From: Desulfobacterales bacterium
GTDB lineage: Bacteria > Desulfobacterota > Desulfobacteria > Desulfobacterales > JAHEIW01
NCBI GenBank assembly: GCA_030145015.1
Contig: JAQYWI010000168.1
Coordinates: 1 to 11,917, forward strand
Length of the DNA stretch: 11,917 nucleotides
Direction of reading: 5' to 3'
Below, piece after piece: positions 1 to 7,156 of this stretch. The notes under the pieces were generated by a model, which saw only the letters and a list, made by a program, of their open reading frames with translations, made no database searches and was not told where the DNA came from. The translations under genes and the position numbers were made by a program. The number at the start of each line of letters is the position of its first letter. The stretch's first letter is position 1.

Positions 1-15
1 TTCACTAATTTTCAT
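1..15 (-). CDS. 5' end of an unidentified gene leaving the window
   Basis: On the minus strand an ATG at 15-13 opens a reading frame (M-K-I-S-E) that runs off the left edge. A strong Shine-Dalgarno, GGAGG at 27-23, sits seven bases upstream. A TTGACA promoter lies at 98-70. Together these support a true translation start, but five residues say nothing about function. It is oriented with the two minus-strand genes to its right and may have its own promoter. Confidence 0.55.
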
Positions 16-69
16 GATATAGCCTCCAGTTAAAGTTGTCGTCGGTTGCTTCATTTCGATTTTTCAAAT

Positions 70-98
70 AGCCTACAATGATCTCAAAAAGGTGTCAA
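70..98 (-). promoter_or_regulatory. Candidate sigma-70 promoter for the gene leaving the left edge
   Basis: Read on the minus strand there is a perfect -35 hexamer TTGACA (98-93), a 17-bp spacer and a weak -10 hexamer TAGGCT (75-70). The -35 and the spacing are ideal, while the -10 matches consensus at only three of six bases. It would start transcription about 45-50 bases upstream of the ATG at 15-13. Confidence 0.35.
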
Positions 99-159
99 CT
101 TGTGATCCTGTACTCCATCACTCCAGGCTTGCCCGAATATCGTATTTAAGTCATCACAA

Positions 160-315
160 TTAATCACAATCCTCCGTACACTGATCTTCGCCAAGCGGAC
201 CGACAGAATAGGTTTCCCCCATTTTGAGTATACGCAGTTCCATATTTTCGGGCTGCATCCGGTCCCAGGCATATTGCAGGCGGCGGGGCGGCTCTAAAAT
301 GTGTTCAAAACTCAT
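160..315 (-). CDS. Small hypothetical protein, 51 aa
   Basis: An ATG at 315 opens a 51-codon frame ending in TAA at 162-160. The product is charged and looks like protein rather than a random frame: an early Pro-Pro-Arg-Arg, a central stretch rich in Met, Glu and Leu (around residues 20-33), and an acidic C-terminus with two cysteines (C46 and C50, C-T-E-D-C-D). I recognise no family. It starts 48 bases after the DUF885 gene stop on the same strand, so it may be co-transcribed. Against it, no good Shine-Dalgarno is visible upstream of 315; Met codons at residues 20, 25 and 32 offer later starts. A competing 62-codon frame at 84-272 overlaps it but has less protein-like composition. Confidence 0.45.
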   Translation of the reverse strand: MSFEHILEPPRRLQYAWDRMQPENMELRILKMGETYSVGPLGEDQCTEDCD

Positions 316-363
316 GATATGGTTTATTATCAGAATATTATTTCATTTTTTTCAATTAATACT

Positions 364-2022
364 TTAAGAATATTCACGGGGCTGATGAAGAATTTCAAAC
401 CGCCTGGCAATCAGATGAAACGGTATTTCTCCACCTTCCAAAACAAAGTTGTGAAAATCCTTTCCTTCCAAACGGTGGCCGTATTTCTGCTTTAATTGTT
501 TAAATTCACTACTGCCGTAACAATAGCATAACTGATACCCCGGGTTTAGACGAAAACGATCCAGCTGTCGGGAAGCTTCCTGCGATGCAAATCCGCATCG
601 TTTCAGTAAATTAAGCGCATCTTTTTCGGTAAGCTTGCCGAGTGTCGGGCCAACATCGATCTGGCAACGCGCCGAACGCCAGAGATTTCGCTTGAGGCTG
701 ACGAGTAGTTCCAGGGGATCGTCTAAATAACCATATTCGATCAACATGGATTCTGCATAGGAAGCCCAGCCTTCATAAAAAAGGGGCGATTCGATCTGCC
801 GGCGAATCGGATTTTTTAGACTTCTTCGAATAGAATCCAGAAAATGATGTCCCGGAATGGTTTCATGAGCGGTAAGCATTTTATATTCGCGATTTAGGCG
901 CTTTTGAAGGTGATTGCCGGTTTCTTCGCTGCCGTGCCGCGGGAAATGACTGGAAATATAGAAGTAACTTTCTTCCTGTGGATCGCGGCTAAATGCAGCC
1001 GCAAAAGAAGCTGAACCGCGCACGGATTTCAAATAGGTCGGCGTGTAATCAATCTCAATGGGTGCACTCAGAAATTTTTCATTAAAACCGTTGCGACCGA
1101 AGAATGTGCGCAGGCTATCGATCTCTTGGCCGTAAAGGGCGATGATTTCGGCTTGCTTCCCTTGAACGGGTCGATATGCGTGATACAGCTCTTCCCAGGT
1201 TTTATTCGGCGCTATTTGTGACTGGAGCTTTTTTAATTGCCCTAAAATTTCACTCCATTCTTCTCTGGCTATCGCAAATATTTCATCCGGAGTTCGTTTT
1301 GATAAGAAATGGTTTTTCAATGAGTCTTCAAGCGTGGTAACCGCAAATCGCCGATCGGGCTCGGGGGACTTGGATTTTAAAAACTGCACCATGGCTTCAA
1401 GCGAGGTCAGAGCAGTTTCCAGATTTTTGGTAAACATCCCTTCATGCTGTTTTAAAAATGTCCTTGATGAATCGTTGCCGATTTCGAGTAAATATTCTTT
1501 ACAGTCTGCCGCCATCATCAATGACGCCTGGTAATAGGTTTCCGGCACTAAGCGGATATTGTCCATCCCCTGCCCCAGAATTTCAGGTATAGCGGACAGA
1601 CGCGCAAACGCCCTTTCCCGGACCTCATCGGAATCCACGGCGGGTTTTATCAAGGCATGATCCAGACCGATAAATGCAATTTTTAAATACAACAGCGGAT
1701 TGTACTGCCAGGAACGTTTGGTATCCAGCTCGATTAAAATACCGGCTGCATTGGCCTGTAACAAATTAAGGTCGATGAGATTATCAAGATCACCGTCTTC
1801 ATCATTGGTGAGAGCAAAGCCCTTTTGAAATTGCTTTAACTTATCGATGGCTTCCTCAATCGCGACTGCATCTAATTTATCCAGCTTATCATAGTGCCTG
1901 CTGGCATTTTCGGCTCTGGGCAGAAAGTCAAATTCATCGCTGGCGCACATCACCGGAAAGCGCTCGGCAAGGTAATCAAAATAATTCACAGCTAATTTCT
2001 TGTAATCATCTTTTTTGGCCAA
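364..2022 (-). CDS. DUF885 family protein (putative zinc metallopeptidase-like), 552 aa
   Basis: This is a full-length DUF885 (COG4805-type) protein. The signature is H-E-T-I-P-G-H-H at residues 386-393, followed by F-Y-E-G-W-A-S-Y-A-E around 415-424. In this family the motifs are thought to supply zinc ligands and a catalytic acid, as in gluzincin-like peptidases. The N-terminal half is largely helical and charged. No signal peptide or membrane segment is visible, so it is probably cytoplasmic. Substrate is unknown for most DUF885 members; peptidase or carboxypeptidase activity is inferred from the fold. The start is TTG (2022-2020), with an AGAAAGGG ribosome-binding site just upstream (2038-2031). 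The first internal Met, residue 25, would cut into the conserved helical start. A TATAAT box lies further upstream. The only same-strand neighbours are the small gene at 160-315 and the gene at the left edge. Confidence 0.85.
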   Translation of the reverse strand: MAKKDDYKKLAVNYFDYLAERFPVMCASDEFDFLPRAENASRHYDKLDKLDAVAIEEAIDKLKQFQKGFALTNDEDGDLDNLIDLNLLQANAAGILIELDTKRSWQYNPLLYLKIAFIGLDHALIKPAVDSDEVRERAFARLSAIPEILGQGMDNIRLVPETYYQASLMMAADCKEYLLEIGNDSSRTFLKQHEGMFTKNLETALTSLEAMVQFLKSKSPEPDRRFAVTTLEDSLKNHFLSKRTPDEIFAIAREEWSEILGQLKKLQSQIAPNKTWEELYHAYRPVQGKQAEIIALYGQEIDSLRTFFGRNGFNEKFLSAPIEIDYTPTYLKSVRGSASFAAAFSRDPQEESYFYISSHFPRHGSEETGNHLQKRLNREYKMLTAHETIPGHHFLDSIRRSLKNPIRRQIESPLFYEGWASYAESMLIEYGYLDDPLELLVSLKRNLWRSARCQIDVGPTLGKLTEKDALNLLKRCGFASQEASRQLDRFRLNPGYQLCYCYGSSEFKQLKQKYGHRLEGKDFHNFVLEGGEIPFHLIARRFEILHQPREYS

Positions 2023-2060
2023 GATTTAAGCCCTTTCTTAAATTTGCTATCTGAGATAAG

Positions 2061-2089
2061 ATTATACGTTTTCCGGATAAAGTCAAAAA
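2061..2089 (-). promoter_or_regulatory. Candidate promoter for the DUF885 gene
   Basis: On the minus strand a perfect -10 hexamer TATAAT occupies 2066-2061. Upstream lies TTGACT (2086-2081) at a short 14-bp spacing, or the poorer TTTTTG (2089-2084) at 17 bp. Transcription would begin about 30 bases upstream of the TTG start. The perfect -10 in otherwise non-coding DNA is the main support. Confidence 0.4.
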
Positions 2090-2147
2090 TCAAGGGCCGA
2101 ATTGGATCTTGTTTTTCATTTCATAAAAAGCTAACAAAATTATTCAA

Positions 2148-2906
2148 ATGCAAACCAAAAATAAAATATATAAAGCTCTGGTTTCATCGGACTGGAGTGA
2201 ATGCCTGGCACCATGCAGTCCCTTTGATTGCATTTCTTTTAACTACCCGCAATTAACCACCGAATTAGAAACGATTTTCAAGCAATATACAAGCAACATT
2301 ATTTCTTTGGGAGAAGCCGCCCATAAGATTCAGACCCTGCTGCCGGCTGCACTTACACCGGAACAAATGGATGCGTATCTGGGAAATTCCTTCTCGACAT
2401 ACAAAGGTGTATCGGAACTCATCGAATGGTGTTTAAGTAAAGATATTCTTTTTATGATCAACACCACCGGTATGGCAGGCTATTTTCAACGGGTTTTTGC
2501 GAAAGGCCTCCTGCCACGGGTTTCGGCACTTTCCGCCCACCCCATGATTCGTTATCCGCAACAAGACAGTGATCCTAATGTTATCTACAATCTTTTTGAG
2601 ATTAAGGATAAAGGCAAAAACACCGAAGCAGCCGTCCGTTTTTTTAATATCTCTTTCAATCAAATCATCCTTATGGGAGATAGCGGCGGAGACGGTCCTC
2701 ACTTTGAATGGGGAACAAAGGCCGATGCATTTCTGATCGGCAGTATGACCAAGCCTTCCCTTGAAACGTACTGCCAAAAAAAGAATATCAATATCAATGT
2801 GCGTTTCGGAACTTCCGCTACAGCGGGTCAAAAAAGAGATCTGCAAAAAGAGATGCAGATCGACTTTATGGATCTAGCTTCACTCATTGAAGATTTGATA
2901 CTGTAA
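2148..2906 (+). CDS. HAD-superfamily hydrolase-like protein, 252 aa
   Basis: The haloacid dehalogenase motifs are visible in order. Motif I is S-S-D-W-S-E-C-L-A-P with the putative nucleophile Asp15. Motif II is I-N-T-T-G (residues 104-108). Candidate motif III lysines are K155 and K157. Motif IV is M-G-D-S-G-G-D-G (176-183) with D178 and D182. Residues about 30-95 would be the helical cap. In true phosphatases motif I is usually D-x-D. Here the second Asp is replaced by Ser17, and the usual G-T after it is E-C, so the substrate or even the catalysis may differ. The product looks soluble. No clear Shine-Dalgarno precedes the ATG, but an in-frame TAA lies just upstream and no better start is seen. 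A weak promoter may be TTGGAT (2102-2107) and TAAAAA (2124-2129). The E1-like gene begins 20 bases downstream and is probably co-transcribed. Confidence 0.72.
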   Translation: MQTKNKIYKALVSSDWSECLAPCSPFDCISFNYPQLTTELETIFKQYTSNIISLGEAAHKIQTLLPAALTPEQMDAYLGNSFSTYKGVSELIEWCLSKDILFMINTTGMAGYFQRVFAKGLLPRVSALSAHPMIRYPQQDSDPNVIYNLFEIKDKGKNTEAAVRFFNISFNQIILMGDSGGDGPHFEWGTKADAFLIGSMTKPSLETYCQKKNININVRFGTSATAGQKRDLQKEMQIDFMDLASLIEDLIL

Positions 2907-2926
2907 ATGAGAAATGTGAGATTAAT

Positions 2927-4030
2927 ATGTCAAAAGAACTGACCGACAGAGAAATGGAAACCTATTCGAGGCAGATTGTGCTGGCCGATATCGGCTATGA
3001 CGGACAACTCAAACTCCGCAATGCCAGGGCATGCCTGGTTGGCGTGGGCGGCCTCGGCGCCCCGATTGCCACAAAACTTGTCGGCATGGGCATTGGGTCC
3101 CTGCGCATCGTTGATCGGGATATTGTGTCCCGCTCCGACCTTCACCGACAGCACCTTTATGATGCGGATTGCGTCGGCCTGCCAAAGGTTGAGATCGCCC
3201 GGCAAAAGTTAAATAAACTCAACCCCGATGTAAAGATAGATCCGATTCCCGAGTCTCTCAATTCATACAACGCTGAGGCTATCATCGGAGGCATGGATGT
3301 GATCATCGACGGACTGGACAGACCGGAGCCCCGTTATCTGGTAAACCGCACCTGTAACAAACTTAAGATTCCTTATGTATTCGGAGCGGCCATAGAAGCC
3401 TTTGGTAATGTGTCGACCTTAATGCCCGGCCAAACGTTTTGCCTGGAATGCTTCATGCCCGGACTCACCGATGAAGACCTGCCGGTCTGCGGGGTAGTCG
3501 GAGTTCATCCATCTGTGCTGGGTATCGTTTCTTCCATTCAGGTTTCAGAAGCCGTGCGATTAATAATCGGTCAGGAACCAAAACTTTTTAACAAATTGTT
3601 CTATATTGATCTGAGAGAATTTGAATTCAAAACGTTAGACATGCAAGCCGTGGACAGCTGCAGGGTATGCGGTGCGCAACCGGATGGTTTGCCGGAGAAA
3701 ATAACAGACCGTCTTTTCGAAGAAACCTGTGCCCGGGACGGACGCCGAAATTTTGTTCTTTCTCCAAAAGACAGGGTCACAATTGACCTTAAAAAACTGG
3801 GCCGACTCTTAAAAAAAAGACGTTTTCCGATTCAATCGGTCGGTCAGCTCGGTACCACTTTCAACCCGTCCCGGGACATTCAGGCCTGTATCCTCAAAAG
3901 CGGTATCATGATCGCGCAGACCCCCCCCGACACGAAAGAAGAGATTAAAGACCGGGTTTTTGAAATCTACAGCTCTATTATGGTTGACGGCCTGGGCCTG
4001 TCGCACGACATCTTGCCTGATATCGATTAG
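2927..4030 (+). CDS. ThiF/MoeB/HesA family (E1-like) adenylyltransferase, 367 aa
   Basis: This family adenylates the C-terminal glycine of ubiquitin-like sulfur carriers such as ThiS or MoaD. Visible features: Y-S-R-Q-I near the N-terminus (R15), the nucleotide loop G-V-G-G-L-G (39-44), D-R-D (63-65), R-Q-H-L (74-77), K87, and I-I-D-G-L-D-R (126-132) with the conserved magnesium Asp. Zinc cysteines are C172/C175 and C245/C248. C188 lies where MoeB and ThiF have their reactive cysteine. Residues 1-250 form the E1 core. The last 115 or so form an extra domain that is not an obvious rhodanese and that I do not recognise. No ThiS, MoaD or other ubiquitin-like carrier is encoded in the window, so the partner is unknown. 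It follows the HAD-like gene by 20 bases. The ribosome-binding site is weak. Calling it MoeB, ThiF or HesA specifically is not justified. Confidence 0.88.
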   Translation: MSKELTDREMETYSRQIVLADIGYDGQLKLRNARACLVGVGGLGAPIATKLVGMGIGSLRIVDRDIVSRSDLHRQHLYDADCVGLPKVEIARQKLNKLNPDVKIDPIPESLNSYNAEAIIGGMDVIIDGLDRPEPRYLVNRTCNKLKIPYVFGAAIEAFGNVSTLMPGQTFCLECFMPGLTDEDLPVCGVVGVHPSVLGIVSSIQVSEAVRLIIGQEPKLFNKLFYIDLREFEFKTLDMQAVDSCRVCGAQPDGLPEKITDRLFEETCARDGRRNFVLSPKDRVTIDLKKLGRLLKKRRFPIQSVGQLGTTFNPSRDIQACILKSGIMIAQTPPDTKEEIKDRVFEIYSSIMVDGLGLSHDILPDID

Positions 4031-4070
4031 CCTCTGTCAGATTTCATCCAGTTGGCAAACGTTACATTTG

Positions 4071-4139
4071 TTTAATTGGTTTAATTTGTTCAATTGGTTC
4101 GTTATAAGCCAACCAATCCAACCAATAAGACCAATAAAA
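4071..4139. repeat. Long imperfect inverted repeat between convergent genes
   Basis: Two 31-base arms (4071-4101 and 4109-4139) pair at about 23 of 31 positions around a short TTATAAG loop. Each arm is built from decamer-like direct repeats, of T-T-A-A-T-T-G-G-T-T type on the left and C-C-A-A-C-C-A-A-T type on the right. It sits midway between the stop of the E1-like gene and the stop of serC, which converge here. A bidirectional transcription terminator is the simplest role. It lacks the GC-rich stem of a classical intrinsic terminator, so a dispersed AT-rich repeat element is the alternative. Confidence 0.55.
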
Positions 4140-4167
4140 TTAATCCAACAAGTCTCTGATCCTTTGA

Positions 4168-5256
4168 CTAGGCGTTCTTCTTCTTGAACTTCACCATAAA
4201 TTCAGCCAGCCTTTCGGCACCTTCAACCGGCATGGCATTGTACATCGAGGCCCGGCAGCCGCCAACAGAGCTATGGCCTTTTAATCCTGAAAAGTTTTCT
4301 TCGAGGGCCTCGGCGATGAACCTGGCCTCCAGTTCTTCCGTCGGCAGGCGAAAACAGACATTCATCCGGGAGCGGGATTCTTTGTCCGCCGGGCAGCGGT
4401 ACCAACCATCTAAGCTGTCGATGGTATTGTAAAGCGCGCTGGAACGTGCAATCGCCCGTTTTTCCATTTCGGCCAGCCCGCCCGCGGATTTTACCCAGTC
4501 CAGTGTGAGCTTCATCATGTAAATCGAAAAAACGGGTGGTGTGTTGTAACGCGAGTCTTTACCGGCATGCGTTTTATAAGAAAGATACGCCGGCAGACCG
4601 TCTTTGCATTTCTCCAGCAGATCTTTGTGTATGACCACAAGCGCCAGGCCGGCGGGGCCCAAATTCTTCTGGGCGCCGGCAAAAGCTAGCTGGAGTTTAC
4701 TCCATTCGATCGGCCGTGACATGATATGCGAAGACATGTCTGCAACCAGGGGCACCCCGCCCGAATTCGGATACGCATGATACTCAATTCCACCGATGGT
4801 CTCGTTGCCGCAAATGTGGAGATAAACGGCGTCGTTTCCCGCCGTATACTCGTCTCCGGCGGGAATCCGCGTGAAATTTTCTGTCTCACCGGTCCAGATA
4901 ATACGCGTCGGCCCTATTTTTTCGGCGTCGGCGATCGCTTTTTTGACCCAGGTTCCGGTAATGATAAATTCTGCGGTTTTGCCATCGGCCATAAGGTTCA
5001 TGGGCACCATTGCAAACTGCAGGGTGGCGCCGCCCTGTATTAAAAGAACATCGTGGCTTTCAGGCACATTCAGCACCTCGCGGATATTGGCCATGGCCTC
5101 GTAGTGCACCTCGTCGTAATGCTTGCCCCGGTGGCTCATCTCGATTAGAGACATCCCCGCTCCCTGGTAGTCAACAAAATCGGTTTGCGCTTTTTCCAGG
5201 GCCGAAAGCGGCAGTGTACAAGGTCCGGCTGAGAAATTGAAAATTCTATTTGGCAT
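4168..5256 (-). CDS. serC: Phosphoserine aminotransferase SerC, 362 aa
   Basis: SerC converts 3-phosphohydroxypyruvate and glutamate into O-phospho-L-serine and 2-oxoglutarate, the second step of serine synthesis; it can also act in pyridoxine synthesis. The N-terminus N-F-S-A-G-P is typical of the family. S-H-R (41-43) binds the substrate phosphate or carboxylate. W103 and D173 (in V-A-D-M-S-S) contact the cofactor. K197 in G-A-Q-K-N-L-G is the PLP lysine. The length equals the family norm. The start at 5256 is chosen because the family begins M-x-x-R-x-F-N-F and a strong AGGGGAG site lies four bases upstream; the frame stays open to 5391, but that would add 45 uncharacteristic residues. SerA and SerB are not in the window. 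It diverges from trpB2 and converges on the E1-like gene. Confidence 0.97.
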   Translation of the reverse strand: MPNRIFNFSAGPCTLPLSALEKAQTDFVDYQGAGMSLIEMSHRGKHYDEVHYEAMANIREVLNVPESHDVLLIQGGATLQFAMVPMNLMADGKTAEFIITGTWVKKAIADAEKIGPTRIIWTGETENFTRIPAGDEYTAGNDAVYLHICGNETIGGIEYHAYPNSGGVPLVADMSSHIMSRPIEWSKLQLAFAGAQKNLGPAGLALVVIHKDLLEKCKDGLPAYLSYKTHAGKDSRYNTPPVFSIYMMKLTLDWVKSAGGLAEMEKRAIARSSALYNTIDSLDGWYRCPADKESRSRMNVCFRLPTEELEARFIAEALEENFSGLKGHSSVGGCRASMYNAMPVEGAERLAEFMVKFKKKNA

Positions 5257-5303
5257 GTTGCTCCCCCTACAGTTTGATGGATTTACGCATAGGCACTCTA
5301 ATA

Positions 5304-5326
5304 AGCCCCTTAGCCTGTGCGGGCTA
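5304..5326 (-). promoter_or_regulatory. Small hairpin in the serC leader
   Basis: In the serC 5' leader, T-A-G-C-C (5326-5322 on the minus strand) pairs with G-G-C-T-A (5315-5311) over a six-base loop. The same left arm can instead pair with G-G-G-C-T further downstream (5308-5304), so two exclusive stems are possible. It lies about 50-70 bases upstream of the start codon. No known riboswitch class is recognised, and the stems are short. Confidence 0.25.
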
Positions 5327-5332
5327 ATTATT

Positions 5333-5375
5333 GCTTGACTGAATTTTGTATACCGTGTACGAAATGAAGTCAAGC
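5333..5375. promoter_or_regulatory. 43-bp near-palindrome: symmetric divergent serC/trpB2 promoter and operator candidate
   Basis: The sequence is symmetric about C5354. The outer arms GCTTGACT (5333-5340) and AGTCAAGC (5368-5375) match perfectly. The inner arms TTTGTATAC (5345-5353) and GTGTACGAA (5355-5363) match at seven of nine; overall 17 of 21 positions pair. On the plus strand TTGACT (5335-5340) is 17 bp from TACGAA (5358-5363), and on the minus strand TTGACT (5373-5368) is 17 bp from TACAAA (5350-5345). So each strand carries a -35/-10 pair over the same DNA, firing toward trpB2 and serC respectively. The inner G-T-A-T-A-C-like core resembles operators of GntR/FadR-type regulators. 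No regulator gene is encoded in the window. The -10 boxes are imperfect. Confidence 0.55.
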
Positions 5376-5491
5376 CAGCAAATGAACTCATTTCAGAAAT
5401 TAAAATTTATCATTTTCCCTGCAATTTAAGATTCTTAATTTCTTAAGTTGTGTCAACCACGGACCGTCAATCAATCAGCAAGGAGGGTGTT

Positions 5492-6865
5492 ATGAAGAAA
5501 AAAAAGATATTTCTAAGTGAAGATGAAATCCCGCGCCAATGGTATAATATTAACGCCGATATCAAAATGAACCCGCCTATGGGTCCGGAAGGCCCGGTAA
5601 CGCCAGATATGCTGGCTCCGGTTTTCCCGATGAACCTGATCGAACAGGAAGTCAGTACGGAAAGATGGATCGATATTCCTGAAGGGATTTTGGAAGTTTT
5701 AAATATCTGGCGCCCATCTCCAATGGTCAGAGCCTATGCCCTTGAAAAGGCATTGGATACCCCTGCGAGAATATATTATAAATACGAAGGTGTCAGCCCT
5801 CCCGGAAGCCATAAGCCCAACACGGCTGTGGCCCAGGCATATTACAATAAGGAATTCGGCATCAAGAAGTTGACCACTGAAACCGGCGCCGGTCAGTGGG
5901 GCAGTGCCCTGGCCTTTGCCTGTTCCCAGTATGGCCTGGAATGCAAAGTGTTTATGGTTCGCATCAGCTTTGACCAAAAACCGTATCGCAAGACCATGAT
6001 GGCCGTCTGGGGAGCTAACTGCATTGCCAGCCCCAGCACCGAGACCAAGGCCGGACAACAAATCCTCGAACAGCATCCGGACACACCCGGCAGTCTTGGC
6101 ATTGCCATCAGTGAAGCAATTGAGGCCGCCGTGACCGATGAGTCCGGAGAAACCCGCTATTCCCTGGGAAGCGTTCTCAATCATGTAATGATGCATCAAT
6201 CCATCATCGGCCTGGAAGCCAAAAAACAGATGGAAAAAATCGGCGAGTATCCCGATGTAATCATTGGATGTGCCGGCGGCGGCAGCAATTTTGCCGGCCT
6301 GGCATTCCCCTTTGTCTATGATAAATTCAACGGCAAAGAAATCGACATTCATCCGGTTGAACCGGCAGCCTGCCCCACCATGACCCGGGCGCCATTTGCC
6401 TATGACCACGGGGATACCATCGGCATGACGCCGCTGCTGCCCATGCACAGCCTGGGCCATACCTTTGTGCCACCGCCTTTCCACGCCGGCGGGCTGCGCT
6501 ATCACGGAATGGCGCCTCAGGTAAGCCAGTTAATCACCGAGGGAATTTTAGAGCCGAAGGCGTATCCGCAGCTGGCCACCTATGAGGCCGGAATGCTGGT
6601 TGCCCGGACAGAAGGCTTTATCTCCGCTCCCGAAACCAACCATGCGCTGGCCTGTGTGGTCGATGTCGCCAAAAAGTGCAAAGAAGAAGGCAAAGAAAAG
6701 GTTATTCTGTTTAATTTCAGTGGCCACGGGTTGATTGACCTGGGCGCTTATGAGCAGTACTTGTCGGGTAACCTGACCGATTATGAATACCCGGCCAAAG
6801 AAATTGAAGAAGCCGAAAAAATTCTTGAACAATATCCCAAGCCGGAGCTTATCAAAAGCCATTAA
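5492..6865 (+). CDS. trpB2: Tryptophan synthase beta chain, TrpB2 type, 457 aa
   Basis: TrpB is a PLP enzyme that joins indole to an aminoacrylate from serine to make tryptophan. The PLP lysine is K108 in G-S-H-K-P-N-T-A. The catalytic glutamate is E130 in E-T-G-A-G-Q-W-G, where the Trp after Gln is typical of TrpB2 rather than the His of TrpB1. G-G-G-S-N (262-266) holds the cofactor phosphate, and S-G-H-G (410-413) follows. The length, with a long N-terminal extension before R-P-S-P, also fits TrpB2. At least one characterised TrpB2 uses O-phospho-L-serine, the product of divergent serC. No trpA or other trp gene is here, so it may salvage indole or act with a distant partner. The ATG at 5492 follows AAGGAGGG by a few bases; the frame is open to 5450 but lacks a site there. 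The leader is about 120 nt. Confidence 0.93.
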   Translation: MKKKKIFLSEDEIPRQWYNINADIKMNPPMGPEGPVTPDMLAPVFPMNLIEQEVSTERWIDIPEGILEVLNIWRPSPMVRAYALEKALDTPARIYYKYEGVSPPGSHKPNTAVAQAYYNKEFGIKKLTTETGAGQWGSALAFACSQYGLECKVFMVRISFDQKPYRKTMMAVWGANCIASPSTETKAGQQILEQHPDTPGSLGIAISEAIEAAVTDESGETRYSLGSVLNHVMMHQSIIGLEAKKQMEKIGEYPDVIIGCAGGGSNFAGLAFPFVYDKFNGKEIDIHPVEPAACPTMTRAPFAYDHGDTIGMTPLLPMHSLGHTFVPPPFHAGGLRYHGMAPQVSQLITEGILEPKAYPQLATYEAGMLVARTEGFISAPETNHALACVVDVAKKCKEEGKEKVILFNFSGHGLIDLGAYEQYLSGNLTDYEYPAKEIEEAEKILEQYPKPELIKSH

Positions 6866-6892
6866 GGCTTGAACCTTCTACCTGAAAGTCGC

Positions 6893-7156
6893 ATGGAAGA
6901 ATCTAACAAAAAACTGATACGGAGATGCCCGCGACTGGGCAACCCCGTACCCTTTGAATACTGCGAGGTCTGCGACGACGAACAGCATCCCTGCTTCAAA
7001 ATTCTGGACTGCTGGTGGGAATACTTTGATGTCGTGCAGTATTTAAAGAAAAAATTGCCTGAAGATCAGTTCAACCGGTTGATGGCCGCCAAACCCAAAC
7101 CGAAAATCGCCAGTCTGGTTGAACTGATCGAACAGGCGAGAAATAGAAATAAGTAG
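6893..7156 (+). CDS. Small Cys-rich hypothetical protein, 87 aa
   Basis: Five cysteines lie in the first half: C12, the pair C24-x-x-C27, C34 and C40, with an H-P-C at 32-34. An aromatic stretch C-W-W-E-Y-F-D (40-46) follows. The pattern suggests a small zinc- or iron-sulfur-binding fold; this is inference. The second half is basic and helical. I recognise no named family. The gene starts 27 bases after the trpB2 stop on the same strand with no terminator between, so co-transcription is likely. The ATG at 6893 is preferred; a TTG at 6869 would add eight residues. The ribosome-binding site is weak (GAAAG), which suggests coupled translation. Confidence 0.72.
   Translation: MEESNKKLIRRCPRLGNPVPFEYCEVCDDEQHPCFKILDCWWEYFDVVQYLKKKLPEDQFNRLMAAKPKPKIASLVELIEQARNRNK

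Noticed and set aside
84..272. 62-aa minus-strand frame
   Set aside because: It overlaps the more protein-like 51-aa frame and crosses a likely promoter; no motif.
5257..5391. 45-residue N-terminal extension of SerC
   Set aside because: It includes the palindromic promoter region and lacks a ribosome-binding site; SerC proteins start at the M-P-N-R-I-F position with a strong site.
5699..6505. 268-aa open frame antisense to trpB2
   Set aside because: It mirrors the codon bias of trpB2, has no family motif and no start signal, and lies wholly inside a well-supported gene.
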